A DNA stretch of 64,000 bases, from assembly GCF_001641265.1 (NCBI RefSeq), contig NW_020167523.1:1116001-1180000 (forward strand), read 5' to 3'. Source of the stretch: Pseudogymnoascus destructans. Lineage: Eukaryota; Ascomycota; Leotiomycetes; Thelebolales; Thelebolaceae. The translations under genes and the position numbers were made by a program. Within the stretch, counting starts at the first letter, position 1. Every line of letters starts with the position of its first letter. A model generated the notes under the pieces. That model had not been told where the DNA came from. It saw nothing but the letters and a program-made list of their open reading frames with translations, and did not search any database. Shown here piece by piece: positions 1-12,504 of the stretch.

Positions 1-3000
1 ACGTACTGTGCTCGCGCACTATAATCTCCCGACGGCATTCCCAACTGAGTGGCCCGCCGAGAAGGACGAGAGCGATGCCTCAGATGATGAAGGATTAGTC
101 AAGAAGAAGAAAACGAGTAGCACCGGCCGAGCTTCAAAGTCAAGATATTCAGCACTTGAGCGTGCCACAAGCGATCGTAAAACTTATGTCCCAGGCTCAC
201 AAAAGACGGGAGAAGGGCTGGAGAACTTGGTTCAAAAAGATGAGCCCGACCCTCTTGGGACAGGTGAAAGTGTCGTGAGAATATTGAGAGGACACGGTCT
301 GCCTGTGCAAGATAACATCCACCTACGTAGGTTTTATGATCCCCGAACAAACCCCTTTTGAGACTAACATGCGACACAAAGGAAACAGATATTTATTGTC
401 GTCAACTACATTTTCGCCGTCTTTATTCCTGTCGCAGGTGCATCATTCGGCTTCAACTCAGCAACTACTCAATGGCCTCGAGGTCTTGTCGCGCTCAATT
501 GATCAGAAATCCGCATCCCTAAGGGTCTTGGTCGAATCCAACTTCGAGCGGTTTGTCCGCGCAAAAGCTACGATTGATAATGTGTATACCGAGATGAAAA
601 CTCGTGGAACGGAATCTGTTTCTATGATCCCCCCACGACACTCTCGACACTCGAGCAGGATTAGCTTCAGAGCTGGTAGTCTCGCAGAGGCAGCCCCTGG
701 CACCACGACCATACCCGCGAATAATAAGAAGAAGAACGCGTTGAGCAAAGAGAGCGAATACGGCGTCCTGGGGATCAAGGCACCACTGGTGGATGTGGCA
801 GCCAAGGCCGAGGAGGTTTGGGGACCAGCGTTAGGTGGGCGCGAGAAGGAAGATGATCTCAAGGTCGTCGCTGGCGCTCTGGAGAGACACCGCGACATTT
901 ATGAGGCACCTGGTTTGATTGCCGACAGCATCAAGCGCAAAGATCATGAAGCACTGGTGGAAGAATACGCAAAAGCGACTCGCATTGCTGACGAGGCACG
1001 AAAGCTCGGCGAAGTCCTAGTCGCGTCACAAAAGCCGCCGACAGATCTCCAGTTACAGCATATCATAGTTGCGGCACGAATGTGGTACGATGTACAGGAG
1101 CAATTGGATAATTTTAAGCGCGAAGTTTGGCGACGACTGGCAGCGGTTCAATATGGTGCTGGACAACCGGGCGGCTCTACGAGAGATCAACATATGGATC
1201 TGATAAGCATCCTTCTCGAGCTGGGAGTTGAAGACAACCCTATATGGGTTTGGCTGTTGAGCCGTTATGACCATTTGAAGAATAAAATCACGGCAATGTC
1301 CAAACGATCAAAGGTTGAAATCGAGGTTCTTCGACGAAGATTAGCAAATGGACCCAAGCCAACGCCACAGGTCCTTGCGAGCCACCTTCAGTCTCTCAGT
1401 CGACAAGGTCTAGAGATCAAATCTGCCACACAGGATTCTATGGAGATTATTGAACTGTGGGAGAAAATGCTTACGTTCCTTGACAGCATGCTCTCCTCTG
1501 GAGGGGTTCTCGGGGAAGTCCTTGAATTCTCGCAGACTGTCCAAGGATTTATCGATGGCAAAACCCAGCGAACACTCCCGATGGGCCTTAATGGCGAAAG
1601 CCGAAAACATCACAGGCTGTCAAATCAAGGGATTGTAGATCTGCGTAAAGGGACAATTGAGCTTATCGACTTGATCCGCGAAGGCGTCAATTCATTCTTT
1701 GTCGACCCTCCAATTGAGGACATTTTTCTCCTCTACTCGACCATCCCACCTACACCCATGACTCCCAAGTCTGGTGGACTGGTTCCCCCGGCTCTTCGGG
1801 ATCCGAGATTTGCTTTCGATGCAACTAGTGCACCTCCTCCATCTCCCAAACTTGGTGAAGCGTGGGAGAAGTTTGCCTTCTGGCCTCCGTGGGCAAACTC
1901 GCTGAGTGGCGTCCATTATCTCGCTAAATTGCTTGTCCTCGTTGGATCTGGAGCAAGTGATATGGCGTCTGTTTCGGTCATTGACAAAGGTGATGGTGCA
2001 GCTCTAGAGCGTCTGCGTGCACTTGTTGGCAGCGCCCGCGAGCGATGCGTCACTGCAGTTTGCGCGGCTTGGAATAAGGATGCTGAGAATATAAAAGTAC
2101 TCGAGGATTGGAAACGATCGGCAGAGAAGAAAGAGCTCACGAGGATGCCGGCAAATTTCAGCGCATTTGAAAGTGCAGTCCTTTCGGGCATGCAGAAGAT
2201 CCTATATATTCCAGAAGCCATCACCAAGCCCAACTCGGAAGAAGTTGTCCTCCCTCCTCCGGCGAAGATCCTTCAGATGGTGCGAAGCCAGTTTGTGACA
2301 ACGCTATATAAAGCTCTGAGCGGCATGGTTGAGAATGCTGAGCGATCAATTAAGAAGCCCGAAGATGACTGGGCAATTGATGGAGGAGGCATTACGACTC
2401 CTTTGAGCATAGGCCCAGAAATGAGCACTGGTATTGAAACTATAGCCGCGTCTGATAGAGTGAGTCCCCTATAACTTGTATTACCGCCAAAGCTAATTTT
2501 TATTTCAGAACATCCGCATGCTTCTCACTTTGAGCAATCTTCAGGCGCTACGGGCTGATGTTGTCCCCAGCTTGACAATGCAATTCGAAAACGCGTTTTC
2601 AGTCAAACTTACGGAAGAGGCAAAGACCATCCGCGATGTCTTGGCTCAGATAGACGCACGCCTATTTCAGTCGTATACCAGACCGCAGATTGACGAGCTC
2701 CGTGGCATCATCAAGGCCGGCATATTGGCTCCTGAATGGGAGCCTTCACCTACTGAGAAGCCAAAGGACGTCAAGCCATACGTCTATGAGGCTCTGCTCA
2801 GCTTGGTATTGGTCCATACTCAGGTCGCTACTACGGCCTCTCCTCTGACGCCTCAGATCCTTTCTTATCTACTGGAGCAGGTCTCCCGCGACCTTCTCGG
2901 TGCATTCAAGCAACGATCCCAGTACACCCTCGCATCGCTTATGCAAGCGACTCTAGACGTCGAATTCGTGGCACAGACGTTGAGCCAGTATACGACTGAC

Positions 3001-3189
3001 CGTGCAGGGCAATTACAGAGTGACATTTATCAGGAACTGGACAAGGGGACGGACAGTGATGCGCGTGTGAAGCTGCAGGGTGAACTACCGGAGATGAGGG
3101 CCGTGTTGAAACGGTTGAGGGAGGGAAGCAGGAGCGAATTTGCTTGCTTCAAAAAGGTTCGAAAGCCTACTGAGCGGGTAAAGTCGTAG
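1..3189 (+). CDS. sec5: Exocyst complex subunit Sec5 (5' partial)
   Basis: Sec5 is a subunit of the octameric exocyst, which tethers secretory vesicles to the plasma membrane at growth sites. Three exons fit: <1-330, 389-2459 and 2509-3189. The first junction restores the family-like stretch HLRRYLLSSTTFSP, and the second joins SDR to NIRMLL. The segment after it (FLSQVH, then SRSIDQKSASLRVLVESNFE) is the strongly conserved Sec5 N-terminal region. The rest is helical, as expected of exocyst rods, and ends RSEFACFKKV near the stop. About 1,026 residues lie in the window, close to full length for fungal Sec5. The reading frame is open to base 2 with no Met before the conserved N-terminal motif (HYNLPTAFPTEWP), so only a short N-terminal piece is missing. 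Family call is from sequence memory; splice sites are inferred. Confidence 0.9.
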
Positions 3190-3537
3190 AGGCATATTAC
3201 GTGGTCAATCGGGTTGGATTATAGATGGGTCTAGAAACCAATTAAATCTTTGTCTACAATAATAGCAAACTCTGATATATAAGTTAGTTTAGTTAGCACA
3301 TATTGCTAAGAGATACTATTGCATACTGCCTGCGATGAATCAATGGCGAAGGGCAACGTGACGCTAATTCTTGTCTAATGAGGCAAGATAGCGGAGTAGC
3401 TGCAGCATGTGGCGGCCCAACTCCATTAAAGGCAAATGAGGCTGAGCACAGGCCAGTACCTTCCAGCCTGCGACTTCTTCCTTAAAGTATCTTCGAGTTT
3501 CATTTAATCCATTAGTTGATCTATGTAGGCATGCTCA
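3190..3537. other. Intergenic, AT-rich
   Basis: This stretch lies between the sec5 stop and the first ATG of the decayed NLR gene. It holds an AT-rich 3' flank and no recognisable gene or element. Confidence 0.6.
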
Positions 3538-6500
3538 ATGGATCCATTCTCACTCACAGTAGGAATCGGAAGCCTCGCGGCCTTGGTTGCACAAACCGCA
3601 CAGTCGCCCGGAGTTACTTGTGCGGGGTGAGGAACGCCAGGGAATCGATCACCACATTGGTCACTGAGCTAGAAGCCTTGCAATCCAACCTTTCCAGTCT
3701 TCAAGAGTTCCTTCGTAGCGATTCCGTGAAAGGACTGGCTTTTGAACGAAATTCAGTTCTTCGCTCCTGTGCATCGGCTTGCGAGAGTAAACTGAAGGCA
3801 TTATGCAAGAAATTGGGTCAAGTGGGCGACAATAGAACAAGTCGATATCTATGGCCGCTTAATGAGAAGGAGCATCTAAAAACCGTGCAGGAGCTTCGAG
3901 CTTTCGGCCAGTGGATCCAATTCGCTCTGTCCGTCGATAGTTGTTCGCTCTAGAACAGCAAGTTGAAGGTTTCAGAGCATTGCAGGCCCTTAAAGATCCT
4001 AGACACCATCAGAGACCAGACCCAACTGTTCCAAGATGACCGTATTGCGAAAAGGCGAGATACTATACTCAATTGGATCTCGAGGTTAGAGCATGACCAG
4101 AAACATCAAACTGTTCGTTCACCTCGCGTTGAGGGAACAGGCGGCTGGCTATTAGAACGAATGGAGTATGCCCGGTGGCGGGATGATGTTTCTTCTTCTA
4201 ATGTTCTTTGGTGCCATGGGATTCAAGGCTCCGGAAAGACGGTTTTGACGTAAGTACGATGCATCTCGTCGTTGAGCAAGAGCTTATGATAAACAGATCA
4301 ATGGTCATTGACGATCTCAAAAATTCATTTTCTAGTTATGGATTTCCAGTTGCTTTCCTATACTTTGACTATCAAGATCAAGATCGGCAGACGCTAAGTA
4401 ACATGCTGTCAAGCATGCTAAGACAGATTGTGGCAACTTGCTTGGTAGGTTGACCACCGTACAGAAATAAAGCTGTTTCCTGTGTGCCGTCAAGTACGTA
4501 TGACTTGTCAACACGCACAGCAACGCCAGCAACTTGGCCGTCGAGCTCAAGAAGTAACTTGCCTCCGTTAGTCGTCCTTGTCATGATGCCCCTATCCTGG
4601 AGATGGGACACTGAGATGAGGTTTCCGGCGAGGCGTGGGACATGAAGCACATCGTGCATCAATATTCTGCGTTTCTCACCCTTCACAAGGGTGTTGAAAG
4701 CAATGGTCCCTTCGCCGATGGCCTCGATCGACGCACCGTTGCGATATTAACCGGTATTGACATGCTCAGCAGCTTATAGCTGACGAAAGCATCCCGGTCG
4801 TATGTCATATGGCGAGAGCACGATCCATGAGTGCCCCTGAGAGCCGCCACCCTCAAGCCAATTGCTTTTTTCTTTGGCGGCGATGGCGATCCAAGCTGTG
4901 GTCGATGCCGCCGCCATTCTTGCTGCTGCAGGGGGTGGTGATAAACCTCTCCCACCACCAGGAGCGGGGAGTGGTCCGGTTGATGGGTTCCTTTTAGGTT
5001 CACCGTTTCTTCTTGACCGGCAGTCACTTCGATAGTGACCCTTCTTTCCGCAATGGTAACAGGTGATGTCCTCAAGCGGTGGTGCTTGGCCACCTCCTCC
5101 TTGATGTCCTCCTCGTCCGCGGCCATGGCTTGCACCACGGCCGCCTCTCCCACTGCCTCTTGTGGTGTTAGAGATTCCAAAATCGGTAGCTGATGCATAC
5201 GAAAAGTTCCAAAGTTCCGGGTCCTATATACTAATACACGAACTCGAAAAGATGATACTTGAGACCGTTGAGATCATCCCTCGAGCCTATATCGTAATTG
5301 ATGCTCTGGATGAGTGCGAAGAATCGAGGTGCCGAAGACCGTTCGTCCAGTTTATCTCTCGCCTTTCGCAGGCTCATGCTGTCCGTCTGTTCGTGACCAG
5401 CCGTCAGTGTTACTACGACATTAGCACATTTTTCTCTACCTACCCACAGATCGAAATCCAGGCCCACGACCACGATCTCAGGCGATATATGTATCAAGAG
5501 CTTGATCATGCCGCTATAGACGATATCGTCGATAAAGATTTCGCCTCGAAGATAGTTGAGACGTTGCTCAATAAGGCACAAGGAATGTGAGTGCTTAAGT
5601 ATCCTTTACAGCAGACAGTCAAATATATCCCTGCCACAAAAACTGACAAATTAAGGTTTCTGCTTCCGATCCTGCAACTAAGAACCATTCTGAACGAGCC
5701 AACCGCAGGCGACATGGAGGATTCATTGACTTCCCTATCTCACAACCTCTCAGGAGCATTCGAAGAAACTATTACCCGCATCCAAAGTCTTCCAGAGAGA
5801 CGAAAGTTACTAGGAATGAGGACTCTCATGTGGATATGCCACGCAAAGTGTCCAATAAAGGTCACTGATCTAAGCGACGCAGCATCCGTGAAACTCAACC
5901 AAACGACAGTGAGCACGAAGCACTGTCCTTCTGCGAAGATGATTATCGAATGCTGCCAGGGACTTGTGACCATTGATCCAGAGAGCACCATCATTCGTTT
6001 TGCCCATTACGCGGTCCAGGTTTGATCGAACACACAAACACATTGTTCTCTCGCGCAGAGGCAAGTCTCGCGGAGACCTGTCTCACTTATCTGCTTTTCG
6101 ATACCTTCAAGCAAGGTCCATGCCTAGACGAAGAGCGCTTAAATTTCGTATTGAATCTAGCACATTCTTGACGTATGCCGCGAGGTCCTGGGGTGTACAG
6201 GTTAAGGGTTCAGAAATCGATCAAGTTGTACAGCGCCTCACTTTCACGTTCCTTGATTGTCATCCTGCTACAGCAAGCGCAAATCAAATCATGCAGTACA
6301 ACAAAGGCTATCGGAAAGAGTACTGGGACCCAGAGGAGTGCTATAGCACCACAGCCCTACATGCTGCAAGTCATTTCGGTCTTGAGAACACCCTTAGAAA
6401 ATTGCTCGATGGGGACATTCTCCCTATTGATGCAAAAACAAAGATGGGCTCTACACCACTCATCAAGGCCGCATCACGTGGACACGTCTCGCTCGTTCGA

Positions 6501-7084
6501 ATATTGCTGCAGAAAGGTGCCAATACGTACTTGAGAACTTGTACGGAACTGCTCTGCATTGCGCTGCCGAAGCTGGCTATTCTAACACTATAAATGAGCT
6601 TGTTTACCACGGCATGAGCGTGAATGTCTGCGAACAATACGATCGCATTCCTATCAGTTGACAACGACCATGCTGCTGCATTTGAATCATTCGTCGATCT
6701 AGGAGCTGACATCAACGTTTGTGATAAATCTGGCTTAACAGTCTCCCATAAGTGGCTAAAGATGGCTGCATCAATATTATGGACTTGATCTTACAACGAC
6801 GCTGGGCAAATTTAGAGAGCGAGTCTAAGAATGGTCTTAGAGCAATACACTATGCTGTGATTAGAGGTAATACAGCCGTCTTGGCAAACCTTTTGGAAGC
6901 AGGAGCAGAAGTCAATGCCTCAAACTGCTTTGGCAATACACCTCTGCACTATGCAAACATGTATAGCAATATAGAGAAAATGACATTGCTAATAGAGTAT
7001 GGCGCCAAAGACTTTTCTAAAATGAATGGCTTAGGGGCTTGGTGCTACGACGCGGGAGGATCACGCGCCGGGAGGGTCATGTGA
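3538..7084 (+). pseudogene. Decayed NLR-type gene (HeLo-like/PigL_N, NACHT, ankyrin)
   Basis: The intact ancestor would be a fungal STAND/NLR-like protein, a family linked to heterokaryon incompatibility and innate recognition. An ATG at 3538 opens MDPFSLTVGIGSLAALVAQT, a HeLo-like/PigL_N start. The frame then shifts near 3605 and continues as VRNARESITTLVTELEALQ. Further breaks are seen near 3950, 4000, 6020, 6150, 6540, 6655 and 6750. The NACHT part keeps a Walker A (GIQGSGKTVLT, ~4220-4252) and a Walker B-like IDALDECEE (~5300). Ankyrin-like repeats run from ~6350 to 7010 (for example GSTPLIKAASRGHVSLVRIL and GNTPLHYANM). Two plausible introns survive at about 4251-4295 and 5587-5655. A copia fragment splits the NACHT region. 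With this many independent lesions it cannot encode the full protein. Shorter transcripts are possible but unsupported. Confidence 0.9.
4445..5160 (-). mobile_element. Ty1/copia gag-pol fragment, degenerate, no LTRs
   Basis: On the reverse strand this ~720-bp segment reads through the gag-to-protease-to-integrase junction of a copia-type element. It has a retroviral zinc knuckle CYHCGKKGHYRSDC (5020-5061), a protease-region remnant (HMTYDRDAFVSYKLLS), then a GAG-pre-integrase motif (LMHDVLHVPRLAGNLISVS, ~4600-4680). Reading requires frame changes, and an in-frame stop occurs near 4750, so it is dead. I see no LTR, polypurine tract, reverse transcriptase or clear target-site duplication. The flanking host protein resumes almost seamlessly (…MLRQIVATCL before, LEIPKSVADAYEKF after). 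A short internal fragment without ends suggests insertion by end-joining or template switching, not normal integration. Exact breakpoints are uncertain by about 10-20 bp. Confidence 0.85.
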
Positions 7085-7976
7085 TCTACGGGTATAAGAA
7101 TCGAGGCGAGTTGAGGTAATCAAGCTTAATTACCTTGGACTTTAATTCCCTTAGTATTTACTATCATGTTCGGCGACCATTGCTTCATAGGAATCCACGG
7201 GTGTCATAATACAAGGGATGCCTTTGTTAGAGGATCACTGACAAGCAGCAGAGGGGTTGGATAGCCATGGGAACTATCTATTGTAGCAGTGTATCGACTA
7301 CATGAATGTGTATGGAGGTATTCGGCGTTTGTTTGTATGGGTTCTAGTGTGGTATACATCATCCCTGGCCCCGAATCGTATTGTATGACTAAATTGGGCA
7401 ATCTGAGAGTTGAAGAATATGTCACACCTACATAATTCACACATGGGCATATCGTATTGGGAGAAGGCTACTAGCATTTCAGCATGTATTCAGAAGACGT
7501 AGTCAGTTGATGGATAGCTCAGATATATACGGTAGCATGGCAACGGTTATCTATTGTATGTCTCCTTCAGTCCAACTGCCATCAGATGGTGCCACTGACC
7601 CTTTGAAGTTGTAGAATCGTACCTTCCGTCAGGGCCTCCACCAAAATAGCCAAGCCCCTCTTCAGCACGTCCTACTCCGCCGGGGCATTCACTACTTTCA
7701 CATAACCGCGCGTTGCCGTAGCTATACTCTTGCATTGTTCCCAAATCGGAAGCATACTTTGTGGCATGGCAAGCAGCACTGGTGCTGTAGCTAGCGAGTA
7801 TTTCGCAAGTGGTGCACATTTACTCTGCCAACTGATGCTCGACGATGTTGTCGCATGTTGAGGCCGTATGGGGGTCCCATAAAGCCGACGAGTCCGGTAG
7901 TCGCACGAATGGGCGATGCGTATGAATATGTATTGTTAACCTTGAATCTGCAAGGCCACAGGGTAACTTCTACGTC
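7085..7976. other. Intergenic, no convincing gene
   Basis: These 890 bases lie between the NLR remnant and the nmd2 stop codon. A 90-codon, cysteine-containing minus-strand frame at 7547-7819 resembles no family I know and has no support. The segment probably includes the 3' remains of the decayed gene and the nmd2 3' UTR. Confidence 0.5.
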
Positions 7977-10900
7977 CTAATCCCCAGACACGGGAGTATT
8001 AGCAGTGTTTTCTGGTGAGTACGACAGGGCCACATCCGACTTCGGATTGGGCGCTGCTCTCTTGCCGGGATGCAATTGTGGTGAACGCCTGGCCTGGGTA
8101 GAAAGGGGTGGTTTTTGGGTAGTAGTGCGAGATTTCCTGTCATACCAGTCCACGTCGCTGAGTTGTAGCTTGCGTGATCGCTGCCCGCTGCGGTTGCTCC
8201 CAGACTTGTCGGTCTTGGAATGCGAAACGCCAGCAAGCTTTTCAATGCCTGGAGTATGTCTGTAAATATTCATGTTCGGTTGGATAGGTTTCAGTGAGGA
8301 ATCACCATCTTGTTCTTCTCCTTCACGAAGGTCATAGTTCAACACTAGACTCTTGATTCTCTGTTGCTCCTCTCGCTCGGCCTGCTGTTGCGTCTTCATG
8401 GCAATTGCGAAGTTGGAGTCAGAAGGTAATTCGACCGTTCGAGTCTGTTGACGATTTCCTCGTTTGGTCAATAGTGAGAATGCCATAGTATTGGGGGGAG
8501 CGGGGGCGACAACAGGTGCCGCATGTTCATCACTTCCTGACTCGACAGTGGATGTGGTTTCCCTGTTGCTACGACGCATGGGTAAAGGCACATCGAACAT
8601 TGGCTTTCTGTCGAATTTTCGAGATTCCAAGCTCTCAGCCATCATCTTCGCATACTCGCGTTCGAAGTCAGCATCGTCCTCGGGATCGTATTGCTCGTCC
8701 TGTCGAGTCACAACAATTGCTTCTTCCTCTTCGGACTCAGATCCATGGCGAGACACTTCATCGTCACCATTAGCTTGGGCCTCGTCATCTTCTGATGAGG
8801 ACTCATCGCCATCACCGGCTGGAAGGCCATCTCCGTCGTCTGACGACTCATCGATTTCAGGCTCTTCGACTTCGACAGCCTTCTCGACGCCAGAGGTTTT
8901 CTGGTCTTGGGCAACAGCAAGCTGGAATGCACGGCTAGCTTCTTCAATGTTTGAAGCAAGCTTCCATTGGGGTCTGGTCAAAGAAAAGGTATCCTGGACA
9001 ATGAATTCAATATCCATCGGTAGGGTGTCTTTCGTGTAGATGTAATACTGGAAAAACGATAGGAAGTAGTCAAGCTTCTTTCCGGCAGCCCCACGATTAA
9101 AGAATATGCCACAAGTCTCGAGAAGTGTAGCCACCAATCGAATTCGAAAGAAATCGTCGGGCATATCAAAGGGATTAACTCGCGCCGGGTTCGGTACTCC
9201 ACCATGGCCAAATGTCATGATCTTATACATAGTATCGAAGATGGCCGGATGGTCTACCATTCGATAGTTGTAAAGCTCGGCGAGGTACTTGACTTCAGCC
9301 AGTCTCCGTTGGTTGTATTTGAAGTCGTTCTGCTCCAAGCCGAGCATGATGTACTCAAGAACATCATCGATTACGGTGGTGACGAAATCTTGGTGGTACC
9401 GATGCAACGCGCTAACCAGAATGGCGAGAAGATGGATATTCCCATACTTGACCTTTCCTGGTTTCGAAAAGACCTTTTCAAGGATTTTGGTAACCTCTGG
9501 CTCTTCCCAGTGAAGCTTCCTAACCTGTCTAAGGACCTTCGTGTAGCTCTTTTTGTTCATATCTAGATAGATGAGTTTTCGTATAAACAGATCTATCGGA
9601 GTGCGCTCATTTTGGAGTATAGCCGCCCGTACAGGGGGGTCGACGTAGTAAACGGCGTTCTCAATCAGCATACGCTCTTGCTGACCGATATGTTGAGCAG
9701 ATTTCTTGCGCTGTAAGGTTTCCAAGAAGGATGTCATGCGCGGCGAGGTTTCGGGGTTCCGGAAAAGGTATCTGCCGCAGTTTTCGAGCAGGTTGCATAT
9801 GATCTCAATGTTCATCCTTGAGAAATCATCCAGGCTGACCTTTAAGCAATGGAAGATGACATGCTCAGGTACAACCCCGAATTTGGTAAGCTCGGCAAGG
9901 TACCGAATATTACTGAGGCGGACTTGCCCCAGGAAATCTTTCTCTTTGCGTCGCTGGAGGCTGCGAAATTCCATATCGAGGTGGTCCACCAGTCCTTTCG
10001 TGGTATCTGGCATGTATTTACCCAATATTGATATGAGGCGCGACCAGTACGGCAACAGGTCGCTACGGCCCTTGGGGACTTCCTGGACAGCCTTTATGAG
10101 GCGATTTCTAGATGCCTTCGAGTTCAAGAAGCAGAAATCAATAGCTGCTTGGTCGACGAGGTCTTTATTGGTGAGATCAGGCAATCGTGCAATTAAAGCA
10201 TCAACTTGGGCGCCGACGGTTTTATTGACAATAGCTGTGGACTGGTCGTCGGCTGCTGCTGGCTTGACTTCAACTTTGGCTGCTTCTGTGCCGGAATCAG
10301 CTGCATCGCCCCTTTTCCCCACTTGCTCGTCCGTATCAGTCTTCTTCTTCTTGGTATCCTCCAAAAGCATGCCAGGCACTTTCCCCTTTAAGTCGACCAA
10401 ATTCTCGTAGAATCTGCGCTCTTCTTCATCCTCCCAGATACCAGCGCCATCGCCTTGGCCGCGGAGGTATTCGCCAGTTTTAACCAAACCTATCCCACCA
10501 TCGAATGCGGCAACAGAGTCTTCGGTATCTTTCAGGTCTGGCATTTCTGCGCCAATAGCGTCCGCGAGAACCTGGGCGTTGTCGACAAGTCGATCTTGAA
10601 CCTTAACTTGCTTCTCGTAGTTCGCCTGGCGATCTTCAAAGACCTGTCCGGATTTGACATATGCCTCTGCGTCGCGACGTGCTTGGGACGCCAATGTCTT
10701 CTGGTCTCGAACGATATGAGCTTTGAGGTCCTCGAAATAGCGCCTGAGAATATTCCTGAAACGTTCTTGCAGTTCTGGTGATGCCAACGGCACATCTTCT
10801 GCGTTGCTTGTGGCGGATGTTGTCTCTTCGTCAGAGTCGTCATTATCCATCGTATCCCCATGGGCATCCGTCGCTCCATCCTCCTGAACAGTTTTACGGC

Positions 10901-11752
10901 CTTCGGCGCCTGCTTTCTTCACGCCAAGCATATCCCAGCCAAATGCCTTGACGAAAATAACGAGTAGTGGGAGGTTTGCATGGTCTCGGTCGTGACCCAA
11001 CAGATCCTTCAAAACTTCCAAAGGAAATGGCTCGCTACCGCCACCTTTCATGCTGCTGGCCGCCTTTACTTTCGCCTCGCTAACTTTGGCCGTCCCCGAA
11101 AGTGATTCCTTCCCGCGAGACGCATCATCTGGGCGGCTGGCGTCATCGAGCGTCCGGAGAACACCAACAAGCCATAACTCTGTTACGACTCTGAGAAGAA
11201 CCCGCTGACGAGTCAGGCGCTCCTTCTCCTCCTTCTCTCTCAAGTCCGCTGCCAAATTCTTGAGCAGTGCTTTCTCTGGTGTCGCCAACCCCTTGCCAAC
11301 TAGCCAACCAAGGTATTCCGTAAATTCCGCGGGTCCGAATCGCTGGTGTAGTGCGCTGACAATTTCTACTCCTGCTTCAATCTCCCCTGGAGATTTCAGT
11401 CGACAAAGTCCTTCGTAGCAAGCGGATATAATTTCGGAGAGGTATTTGCTCAAGGAGAGGGTCCGGATCTCCTGGAGGAACGTATTGAGGGTGGCGGCAG
11501 TAACAGCAGTGCGGAGACGTTTGATGAAAGCCGTATTCTTCTTGAGTGACGAGTCCAACGATTTACTGACAGGGAATACACCTATATAACGTTATCAGCA
11601 GCGCTTCCAAATATCCAAGCGGGGGGGCGCAAACCTTTCTCTCCTTCCCATGCCTTAGCGTTCAAAACGCGCAGTTCACCTGTACAGGTCAGCAAGAGCC
11701 CAATCAGCCGGTCCTTGGTTCTTATCCTCTCACGTTTTCTTTTGCGATCCAT
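7977..11752 (-). CDS. nmd2: Nonsense-mediated decay factor Nmd2/Upf2
   Basis: Nmd2/Upf2 bridges Upf1 and Upf3 and activates Upf1 on mRNAs with premature stop codons. Exons on the minus strand are 11734-11752, 11635-11679 and 7977-11581. Joining them gives MDRKRKRELRVLNAKAWEGE, then KGVFPVSKSLDSSLKKNTAF, a continuous fungal Upf2 N-terminus in which both introns keep phase. The protein is about 1,222 residues. Three helical MIF4G-type regions are visible, at roughly residues 30-300, 470-690 and 695-920 (for example TPIDLFIRKLIYLDMNKK opens the third). A strongly acidic segment (~930-1020) follows, then a C-terminal Upf1-binding-like part with FAIAMKTQQQAEREEQQRIK. The first coding exon is only 19 nt. 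Identity is firm; domain limits are approximate. Confidence 0.93.
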
Positions 11753-12093
11753 GCTTGGAGCTGGATCGGTAATTCAGAGTATACAGGTATGGCCTTTAAC
11801 CACCACATTCGTAAAATCTACGGGTTTCGCATGAGGAACCAGTGGAAGTATGTCGTTGGCCAAGCAATATGATGCATCTGTGGTGTTTGTCCTGGGCCAG
11901 GAAGGTGCAATCAGCGTGTTGCAGACGTCGTTATGAAGCTGGCGTTCGTGGCCCTAGAGTCGCGACAGGGAAGTGGGCTGCGACTTGGATAGCCAGAGAA
12001 ATCGACAGTAGTAGAAATTGACCTGGTACGTGATGGCCCGACCCTCTGATTCTACCCTTAGCTAGCTAAACAGCTCACAATTATTACCCCATA

Positions 12094-12103
12094 ATCACGT
12101 GAT
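12094..12103. promoter_or_regulatory. CACGTGA-type palindromic element
   Basis: The sequence ATCACGTGAT is a perfect 10-bp palindrome about 340 bp upstream of the nmd2 start. CACGTG is the E-box core bound by bHLH factors (Cbf1-type) in fungi. Binding is inferred. Confidence 0.45.
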
Positions 12104-12464
12104 GTAAAATCATAACAAATGCTAACGGTTCAATTTGGTTTTATTTTGGGTTTCTCGAGTGAATTTACTTTACGAAGATGACTTCGTGATCTCAAGAGTT
12201 CGAAGACCTAAAGCTCACTGTTCATTTTTTCCTTCTCTAGTTTCATCTTTAGTTTGAATACATGCTTTCCCACTTGAAATTCGCGTACTCGCTTACAGTT
12301 GGTATGTCGAGTTTACTGAGCGGCTTCTCATCATCCGGATGATGCTCAGCATTTCTACCGAACACTGTCACGATCATCGTTTTGCCGTCATATTTATTTT
12401 TATCTTCATAGCTATTTCCACATTGGCAAGTTTATGGAATTCAAATCATCCCCGGCCTAGTTTC

Positions 12465-12504
12465 GCCCAGTGCCGATCCCAGTGGCCCAGTGCCGATCCC
12501 AGTG
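12465..12504 (+). repeat. 20-bp perfect tandem duplication
   Basis: Two adjacent identical 20-bp units starting GCCCAGTGCCGATCC lie in the promoter region of the secreted repeat protein. Confidence 0.85.

Noticed and set aside
7547..7819. 90-codon minus-strand frame with several cysteines
   Set aside because: No signal peptide, no recognisable family, and no splice partner was found. It lies in the decayed NLR flank.
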